A stretch of 64,000 bases of DNA, taken from assembly GCA_027314165.1 (NCBI GenBank), contig DAHVCH010000005.1, positions 1 through 64,000 on the forward strand. The letters run 5' to 3'. Each line of letters begins with the position of its first letter. The first letter of the stretch is position 1. Made by a program: the position numbers and the translations under genes. This document shows positions 58,715 through 64,000 of the stretch, one piece after another. The notes under the pieces are model-generated. The model was not told the DNA's origin and searched no databases. It was given only the letters and a program-made list of their open reading frames with translations. The stretch comes from Thermoplasmata archaeon. Its GTDB lineage: Archaea; Thermoplasmatota; Thermoplasmata; Lutacidiplasmatales; UBA184.

Positions 58715-59986
58715 ATGTCCCCGAGGGAGCGCAAGCACGGCATCCTCCCGAGAAAGGAGATCGGCACTCCGCTCTTCCCCGGCGCCACCCGGGTGATGCT
58801 CCTTGGGAGCGGGGAGATCGGGCGGGAGATCGCGCTCGAGGCGATCCGAATGGGCGCGGAGGTGGTCGCGGTCGACCGCTACGCGAACGCCCCCGCGATG
58901 CAGGTCTCCCACCGTCACCACGTGATGGCCATGACCGATGGCCGGGCCCTTCGGGCCCTCGTCCAGCGCGAGGCCCCGGACATCATCGTCCCGGAGATCG
59001 AGCAGATCGACACGGCGGAGCTCCTGAAACTGGAGGAGGAGGGTTGGACCGTGGTCCCGCGAGCGGAGGCGACGCTCGTCACCATGAACCGGGAGCACAT
59101 CCGCCGGCTCGCCGCCGAGAAGGCCCACGTGAAGACGAGCCGCTACGCCTTCGTCGACAGCGTGGAAGGGGCCCGCGTGGCGGTCCGCGAGCTGGGGTTC
59201 CCGGCGGTGTTCAAGGCGATGATGTCGAGCTCGGGCCTCGGAAGCACCGTGGTCCGGAGGCCCGAAGAGGTGGAAAGGGCCTACCGAACGGCGCGGGAGG
59301 AAGGGCGTGTCGTGAACCCGAGAGTGATGATCGAGGAGTTCATCCCTTTCGACCAGGAGATCACGCTGCTCACCCTGCGCCACTACGACCCCGAAGGGAA
59401 GGTCACCACGAGCTTCTGCCCGCCGATCGCCCACGAGCGGCCCGGCACCCACTACCACGAGAGCTGGCAGCCCGCCGAGCTCTCCCCGAAGGTCGTCGCC
59501 GCCGCGCAGCAGATCTCCCGGGCGGTCACGGACCAGTTGGGGGGCATCGGGATCTTCGGGTGCGAGGAGTTCATCCGGGGCGACGAGGTGTACTTTTCCG
59601 AGATCTCCCCGAGACCGCATGACACGGGGCTCGTTACGCTCGCCACCCAGTGGCAGAGCGAGTTCGCGCTGCATGCGAGGGCGTTCCTCGGGTTCCCGGT
59701 CCCCTCGATCGAGCTCCTGAGCCCGGGCGCGGCCCACGTAATCCTGGCGCCCCAGGAAGGCTGGGGGCCCCGCTTCGGCGGGCTGTGGGAGGCGAACCGC
59801 GTCCCCGGGGTCCGGGTCCAGCTCTTCGGGAAACCCTCCGCCTACCCCGAGCGGCGGATGGGGATCGCGCTCGCCCAGGCCCCGACGGTGGCGGAAGCGC
59901 GCAGGAAGGCCGCCGCCGCGGCGCACGCGGTGGAAGAGGGATTCTACGTCCCGACCCAGCTCTCGAAGGTCGACCGGACCACGTAG
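58715..59986 (+). CDS. purT: Formate-dependent phosphoribosylglycinamide formyltransferase
   Basis: The 423-residue enzyme (ATP-grasp fold) uses formate and ATP to make formyl-GAR in purine synthesis. It shows VMLLGSGEIGREIALEAIRM, VVAVDRYANAPAMQVSHRHH, the ATP-grasp lysine region FPAVFKAMMSSSGLGSTVV, GGIGIFGCEEFIRGDEVYF and the metal-binding SEISPRPHDTGLVTL. PurT replaces folate-dependent PurN and is usual in archaea. It is convergent with comA. Confidence 0.97.
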   Translation: MSPRERKHGILPRKEIGTPLFPGATRVMLLGSGEIGREIALEAIRMGAEVVAVDRYANAPAMQVSHRHHVMAMTDGRALRALVQREAPDIIVPEIEQIDTAELLKLEEEGWTVVPRAEATLVTMNREHIRRLAAEKAHVKTSRYAFVDSVEGARVAVRELGFPAVFKAMMSSSGLGSTVVRRPEEVERAYRTAREEGRVVNPRVMIEEFIPFDQEITLLTLRHYDPEGKVTTSFCPPIAHERPGTHYHESWQPAELSPKVVAAAQQISRAVTDQLGGIGIFGCEEFIRGDEVYFSEISPRPHDTGLVTLATQWQSEFALHARAFLGFPVPSIELLSPGAAHVILAPQEGWGPRFGGLWEANRVPGVRVQLFGKPSAYPERRMGIALAQAPTVAEARRKAAAAAHAVEEGFYVPTQLSKVDRTT

Positions 59987-59998
59987 GACGCTTGGGCC

Positions 59999-61051
59999 CT
60001 AATTGAGGCGGTACTCCCTCCGACGGGCGTCGGAGAAGCTCACCAGCTCCTGCACGCGTCCCTGCCGCTTGAGCTCCTCGAGCGCGCTCTGGACCGTGCG
60101 CCGGGGCAAGCGGGAGAGCCGAACGAGCTCCCCCTGGTCGAGGTTCCGGTGGGTCTCGAGCAGGTAGTAGACGAACTTGGCGGCGGGCGAGCCCAGCACC
60201 TCGCGATGCCTTCGCGAGAGCCCGAAGGTGTCGCCGCGCAGCCCGAGCCGCTGGGAAGCGAGGGGGGCGATCGAATCGAACGCGACGTTCCCAAGGTTCA
60301 CCTCGGCCCCGAGCTCGGTGATGAGGCCGATCTGCTGGCCCTCCAGAGGGGCCTCGAAGAGGAGCTCGTCGATCGGGTGGGAGGCCACGAGGGCGTGGAC
60401 CCAGTCCCACTTGATCGCCCCGTCCGGGTCGAAGATGCCCACCCCCCGGCCGCTCTCGCGGCTCTCCAGGATGACCTTGAGCGGGCGGAGCCTCCGGGCG
60501 TGCGCGACGCGCTCGAGCGTCTCGCGGAGGGAGTATTGGTTGTGCGGGTTCTTCTTCCCGACCTCCACCAGGGCCTCGAGCCCCTTGGACCGCACCTTCC
60601 CGACCAGCGCTTCCACCTGGGCCGTGGTGAGGTCGATCACCCCCTCGCTGACCTCGAGGATGTCGAACCCGAGCGACCGGGCCTCGTCCATGGCCTGGTC
60701 CGACCTCCCCCGGACCAGGGCAAGCTCGAGGAGCGTCCCCCCCGTGGAGACCTTCCAGCCGAGCTGATGGAACAGCGCGATCCGCCGACGGACGGTCTCC
60801 CGGGAGACCAGGAGCGGCAACCCCCACCCGACCTTGACGATGTCCACGTAGGGCCCGAGGTGGGCAAGACCGTCACGGTCCAACGGGGCGAGGCGGTCCA
60901 GCACGTGCGTGAGACCGCGACCGGGAGCGAGCGGTCGGCCGGGGGCCTTCGCGGGGAAGAACGGGGCCCCGGTCGCCTCGCGGCCCTCCAGCGTAGGATG
61001 GGCGGTCGAGCGACGAACGGGGCCGTTGCCCGCAGGACCTGCGCCTTGCAT
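59999..61051 (-). CDS. comA: Phosphosulfolactate synthase (ComA) fused to a helix-turn-helix domain
   Basis: From ATG 61051 the protein has 350 residues; ComA is usually about 250. The TIM-barrel part has LGPYVDIVKVGWGLPLLVSR, TGGTLLELALVRGRSDQAMD, EVSEGVIDLTTAQVEALVGK, and KVILESRESGRGVGIFD. After it comes a winged-helix-like end (about 285-350): KFVYYLLETHRNLDQGELVR, LSRLPRRTVQSALEELKRQG, RVQELV. ComA adds sulfite to phosphoenolpyruvate, the first step to coenzyme M in archaea; other family members have other fates. The fused domain suggests self-regulation. A palindromic TATA element sits 27-34 nt upstream. Confidence 0.85.
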   Translation of the reverse strand: MQGAGPAGNGPVRRSTAHPTLEGREATGAPFFPAKAPGRPLAPGRGLTHVLDRLAPLDRDGLAHLGPYVDIVKVGWGLPLLVSRETVRRRIALFHQLGWKVSTGGTLLELALVRGRSDQAMDEARSLGFDILEVSEGVIDLTTAQVEALVGKVRSKGLEALVEVGKKNPHNQYSLRETLERVAHARRLRPLKVILESRESGRGVGIFDPDGAIKWDWVHALVASHPIDELLFEAPLEGQQIGLITELGAEVNLGNVAFDSIAPLASQRLGLRGDTFGLSRRHREVLGSPAAKFVYYLLETHRNLDQGELVRLSRLPRRTVQSALEELKRQGRVQELVSFSDARRREYRLN

Positions 61052-61077
61052 TGGCTCTTCTACGCAGGACTCGGGGG

Positions 61078-61085
61078 GTATATAC
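61078..61085. promoter_or_regulatory. Palindromic bidirectional TATA box between comA and cysH
   Basis: GTATATAC reads the same on both strands. Its centre is about 30 nt before the comA ATG and 25 nt before the cysH ATG at 61107, so one TBP site could serve both leaderless genes. Confidence 0.7.
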
Positions 61086-61106
61086 GCCGTGATGGTGGCT
61101 AGAGCG

Positions 61107-61877
61107 ATGGCCCTTCCGGTGGCGGCGCCACAGGAGCCTGCACGCGTCCTCCACGGTGCGGCGGACGCCAGGGACCTCTCGATCGAGTGGGCGGCACTGT
61201 CGCTCCCGGAACTCCTCGCGCAAGCGGTGGACCGCTTCGGCGACCGGCTCGCCGTGGGGAGCAGCTTCGGGAAGGAGGGCCTCGTGGTCCTCGACCACCT
61301 GCGGAGGATCCGCGCGGGGGTCCCCGTCCTGTTCCTCGAAACGGGGTACCACTTCCCGGAGACCCTTGCCTTCCGAGACCGGTTGGTCCAGGAGTGGGGG
61401 CTGAACGTCCAGAACCTGCGCGCGCAGCAGACGGTGGCCGAGCAGGACGCGGAGTACGGGAAGGACCTCTTCGCCCGGGACCCGGACACATGCTGCAAGA
61501 ACCGTAAGGTGGCTCCGCTCCGCCGAGCCTTGGTGGGGTATGACGCCTGGCTCACGGGGCTGCGGAGGGACCAGCATGAGGGTCGGAAGGACGCGCCGCT
61601 GGTGGAGTGGCAGGAGCTCGAGCCCGGGGGAACGGGGGTCTTCAAGATCAACCCCCTGGTCCAGTGGACCCGCCCGGAGGTCGAGCGGTACCTCGAGGAG
61701 CATCACCTGCCCCGTCACCCCCTCTGGGACCAGGGGTACGGGAGCATCGGCTGTGCGCCGTGCACGAGGAAGCTCCGGCCTGGAGAGCACGAGCGAGCGG
61801 GACGCTGGTCGGGGTTCGAGAAGCGCGAGTGCGGCATCCACCTGATGGGAAAGCCCCCCGCGCCCGATCCCCTCTGA
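61107..61877 (+). CDS. cysH: Phosphoadenylyl/adenylyl-sulfate reductase, APS-reductase type
   Basis: The 256-residue protein reduces activated sulfate to sulfite. It has AVGSSFGKEGLVVLDHL (P-loop-like), VLFLETGYHFPETLAFRD, and the catalytic Cys in KRECGIHLM near the C-terminus. The paired cysteines DTCCKNRKV and GCAPCTRKL are the [4Fe-4S] ligands that mark the APS-using form, whereas PAPS-only enzymes lack them. ATG 61107 fits the TATA spacing; ATG 61092 is an alternative. It is divergent from comA, and sulfite is the co-substrate of ComA. Confidence 0.92.
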   Translation: MALPVAAPQEPARVLHGAADARDLSIEWAALSLPELLAQAVDRFGDRLAVGSSFGKEGLVVLDHLRRIRAGVPVLFLETGYHFPETLAFRDRLVQEWGLNVQNLRAQQTVAEQDAEYGKDLFARDPDTCCKNRKVAPLRRALVGYDAWLTGLRRDQHEGRKDAPLVEWQELEPGGTGVFKINPLVQWTRPEVERYLEEHHLPRHPLWDQGYGSIGCAPCTRKLRPGEHERAGRWSGFEKRECGIHLMGKPPAPDPL

Positions 61878-61981
61878 CGGGGGTCCGACGCAGGTCCCGG
61901 CGACCGGGACCGCCCGCCGAAAGCTTCTGAGGGATTCAAGTAGCACGAGTCGAAGAGAGTTCGGCGATAGGAGGTTCGACC

Positions 61982-63199
61982 GTGTCGGGCCCGATCCAGG
62001 TCGCCGCAACGCCAGCTCCTTCCGCGTTAGCACCCGCACCCTCGCTCCCAGCGCCTCTCCCACCCCCGGCCCCGTCCCCCTCCCCGTCCCCGTCCCCACC
62101 CCCGTCCTCGGTGGGGCGCGTGCGGGCCTTCCTCCAGAGAAGACCGGTCCTCTGCCTGCTGCTGCTCACGCCCGGGATCGTGGAGTATCTCACGGGGTCG
62201 AGCTCGCTCAGCCTCCTCATCCTCCTCCCCCCCGCGTTCTTCGCGTTCCTGGGCTTGAACCTCGCGCTCTACGGTCCCGGGGTCCTCCTCATCCGCGAGG
62301 CCATGGTCCGATGGAAGAAGGGCTGGGCCTCCGTGCTGCTGATGGGCGCGGCCTACGCCATCCTCGAGGAGGGGGTCGCGCTGAACACCCTGTTCGACTC
62401 GCGTGCCGGCCCCGTCGGGGCCCTGGGCTTCTACGGCCACTGGGCGGGGGTGAACTGGGTCTGGACGGCGGGGTTGCTCATCGTGCATGCGCTCTGGAGC
62501 ATCGCCCTCCCGATCCTCCTGCTCGGGCTCGCGCTCCCGGAGACCCGCGGGAAGAGCCTCCTCACTCCGCGGGGGATCCGCGTGGCGCTGGTCGTTCTCG
62601 CCGCAGACGTGCTGCTCCTCCTTCTCCTTGTCGGCGAGCTCTACCACTTCTACGCGGGGCCGGTGCTCCTCGCGGGGAGCTTCTTCGCCATTGGGGGTCT
62701 CGTTTACGCGGCGTACCGGGCCCCCGCGGACCTCCTCTCCGCCGCGAGCGCCCGTCCTCGAGCCTCTCCGCTGCGCTTTGCCGTCGTCGGGGCCGCGTTC
62801 TTCCCGGTCTGGCTCCTCGCCGAGGACCTTCCGATGGCGTTCCACGCCCCACCCTACGCGGCGGTGCTCTCCGTCATCGCCGTGGGGGGCCTCTGGCTCG
62901 TGTGGGTCCTGAAGAACATCGGACGTGAGGACCGTGAGCCCCAGCTCGTGGCGCTAGGGGCGGGGCTCGTCGCGCCGTTCCTCCCCTTCGGGATCATCGT
63001 CCAGCTGCACACGGGGATCGGGCTCCTCGCGGTGGTGGCCGGTGACCTCGCCGCGGTGCTGTTCTTCCGTCACCTCTGGCGCAAGTACCGACCCAGGGGG
63101 TTCGCGTCGGGGGCGGGACCGTCTCCCCGCCCGTCGCCCTCGACCGGGCCTACCGGGATGCTGGGGGTCCAGAGCCCGGGGACACGTCCCGGCGGATGA
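61982..63199 (+). CDS. Polytopic membrane protein of unknown function
   Basis: A 405-residue protein from GTG 61982 (AGGAGG upstream). The first 45 residues are almost only Pro, Ala and Ser. About eight to nine membrane helices follow. One helix carries AAYAILEEGVALNTLFDSRA and a later one WTAGLLIVHALWSIALP; an E-E pair and a His in membrane helices recall CPBP-type intramembrane proteases, but the other family motifs are missing. The last 50 bp overlap the 3' end of the opposite TusA-like gene. No function is assigned. Confidence 0.7.
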   Translation: MSGPIQVAATPAPSALAPAPSLPAPLPPPAPSPSPSPSPPPSSVGRVRAFLQRRPVLCLLLLTPGIVEYLTGSSSLSLLILLPPAFFAFLGLNLALYGPGVLLIREAMVRWKKGWASVLLMGAAYAILEEGVALNTLFDSRAGPVGALGFYGHWAGVNWVWTAGLLIVHALWSIALPILLLGLALPETRGKSLLTPRGIRVALVVLAADVLLLLLLVGELYHFYAGPVLLAGSFFAIGGLVYAAYRAPADLLSAASARPRASPLRFAVVGAAFFPVWLLAEDLPMAFHAPPYAAVLSVIAVGGLWLVWVLKNIGREDREPQLVALGAGLVAPFLPFGIIVQLHTGIGLLAVVAGDLAAVLFFRHLWRKYRPRGFASGAGPSPRPSPSTGPTGMLGVQSPGTRPGG

Positions 63200-63422
63200 G
63201 GAAGGTCGCCGTCTCGGTCTCGGGGTCCTCTTTCATCGAAACGAGGGTCGCACCGGCCTTGTGGACCACGGCGGGGATGTCCACCGTGGCCATCGGGTCC
63301 TTCGTCATCACTTCCAGCGTCCGGCCGGGCGGGAGCTTCTGCAGCGCCTCCTTGGTGCGGAGGACCGGGATCGGGCAGGCATCCTCTCGGCAGTCCAGGA
63401 CCACCTCGGGCGCATGCGTCAC
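63150..63422 (-). CDS. TusA-family sulfur carrier protein
   Basis: The 90-residue protein has the TusA fold with the active Cys in DCREDACPIPVLRTKEAL, then LEVMTKDPMATVDIPAVVHK. TusA-like proteins carry persulfide sulfur for tRNA thiolation, molybdopterin or sulfur oxidation. GTG 63422 overlaps the stop of the upstream HTH gene (GTGA), so both are one transcript. The longer frame from 63452 would lie inside that gene. Confidence 0.9.
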   Translation of the reverse strand: MTHAPEVVLDCREDACPIPVLRTKEALQKLPPGRTLEVMTKDPMATVDIPAVVHKAGATLVSMKEDPETETATFLIRRDVSPGSGPPASR

Positions 63423-63859
63423 CGGGCCACCTCGTGCGGGTCGCTCCTCCACGGATGGAAGTAGTTGCAGGGAAGCGTCGCGGTCATGCAGAGGTCGCAG
63501 CCGGATCCTCGAAGGTCCGGGTCGATCTGCCCATGAAGCTCGCAGGCGTAACCCTTCCGGAGGACGTAGGTGGCCGCGGCGTCCAGCTTCCCCATGAGCC
63601 CTCGGGCGTCAAGGTCTCCCCGGGCGAGCCCGCCGGCCATGTCCTGGACCATCATCAGCACGTCCGCCCTTCGTCGGAGCTCGATCGCCCGCCCGCGTTG
63701 TCCCCGAGCGTAGAGGGTGACCGCCGGCCGGCTGAGCCCGAGGAGGTCCGCGACCTTCTGGTGGGTGAACTTGTGATCGCGGACGAGCTCTCTCGCCACC
63801 AGCCCGCGCAACGCCGGAAGTATGGCGCGGGCCGCGAGCTCCTGGGGCGTCTCCTGCAT
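63419..63859 (-). CDS. HTH transcriptional regulator with a C-terminal cysteine cluster
   Basis: The 146-residue protein has a helix-turn-helix at about 32-56 (THQKVADLLGLSRPAVTLYA) and four cysteines at the end: C106 (YACELHG), C121 and C124 (GCDLC) and C131 (LPCNYF). That arrangement could hold an Fe-S cluster or zinc, making it a redox or sulfur sensor. It is cotranscribed with tusA. TATA-like GGATAAAAG (63891-63899) lies about 36 nt upstream. Confidence 0.8.
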   Translation of the reverse strand: MQETPQELAARAILPALRGLVARELVRDHKFTHQKVADLLGLSRPAVTLYARGQRGRAIELRRRADVLMMVQDMAGGLARGDLDARGLMGKLDAAATYVLRKGYACELHGQIDPDLRGSGCDLCMTATLPCNYFHPWRSDPHEVAR

Positions 63860-63890
63860 GCCCGGTAACCTACGTACCCATCGGCTCGGC

Positions 63891-63899
63891 GGATAAAAG
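63891..63899 (-). promoter_or_regulatory. TATA-like box of the HTH-tusA operon
   Basis: On the minus strand CTTTTATCC, about 36 nt before ATG 63859, leaving a very short leader. A second AT-rich string (CAAATACTG, near 63950) may be the promoter of a plus-strand gene beyond the window edge. Confidence 0.5.
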
Positions 63900-64000
63900 G
63901 GGGGCCCGGCCCGCCTCGGCCACCCGGCCCGCGGTTCGACGGGCCTCTCAAATACTGCACTTGGGTCCGTCCGCCGAAGGGCTCACGGAGGGGTAATCGA

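Noticed and set aside
61982-63199. CPBP intramembrane protease call for the polytopic membrane protein.
   Set aside because: Only an E-E pair and one His are reminiscent; the F-x3-H and H-x3-(N/B) motifs are not clear.
1-64000. CRISPR arrays, rRNA genes or prophage.
   Set aside because: No spaced direct repeats, rRNA signature blocks or phage structural genes were seen on either strand.

Overview
The window looks like a GC-rich (roughly two-thirds G+C by eye) archaeal chromosome, most likely from an uncultured Thermoplasmatota-type lineage. The archaeal assignment rests on a group II chaperonin (thermosome), Pelota, archaeal-type UMP kinase, phosphosulfolactate synthase (ComA), an HTH_10 (Bat-like) regulator, a DUF835 response regulator, a tRNA-Tyr with an intron at position 37/38, and many genes whose start codon lies 23-30 nt after a TATA-like box (leaderless style). 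The phylum is an inference. No rRNA and no CRISPR array is visible.

Layout. 1-8.8 kb: end of a DUF234-type ATPase, a MarR regulator, an FMN hydroxy-acid oxidase, tRNA-Tyr, adk, an MFS transporter, pyrH, rpiA, then an enoyl-CoA hydratase with a PaaA/BoxB-like di-iron protein. 8.8-13.4 kb: accessory patch with an intact IS1182-type element, an IS110 remnant and a large surface protein. 14-24 kb: isochorismatase-like protein, then the most notable block, a seven-gene minus-strand operon oah-bcrB-bcrA-bcrD-bcrC-dch-had. It encodes the whole route from benzoyl-CoA to 3-hydroxypimelyl-CoA (ATP-dependent class I benzoyl-CoA reductase plus the three following enzymes), preceded by a hemerythrin and a U32/UbiU-like Fe-S protein. 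24-30.5 kb: chorismate mutase, HTH_10 regulator, phosphoribosyltransferase, CBS protein, aminotransferase, thermosome.

30.5-39.7 kb: a group 3b-type cytosolic [NiFe] hydrogenase operon (hydB, a cyclic-nucleotide-binding-type sensor gene, hydG, hydD, hydA, maturation protease, HypA-like, HypC), followed by a hemerythrin-like protein, an EamA transporter, a probable DUF6390 protein and an unknown protein. 39.8-48.9 kb: formate-tetrahydrofolate ligase, then a signalling block with a second phosphoribosyltransferase, a PAS histidine kinase and REC-DUF835-wHTH regulator, a pseudo-receiver, four more CBS-pair proteins and a universal stress protein. 49-64 kb: cupredoxin-like anchor protein, OsmC, a PadR-controlled ABC exporter with a perfect palindromic operator, an unknown gene overlapping pelota, a methyltransferase, a glycosyltransferase, a GltD-like flavoprotein, purT, comA with a fused helix-turn-helix divergent from an APS-reductase-type cysH, a polytopic membrane protein, and a TusA/Cys-rich HTH pair.

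Together the genes suggest an archaeon that degrades aromatic acids, uses hydrogenase and NAD(P)H-linked redox balancing, and has a large low-energy/hypoxia-type sensor set. Start codons are best estimates from reading frames, overlaps, ribosome-binding sites and TATA spacing. No database search was run, so product names rest on motif and family recognition.
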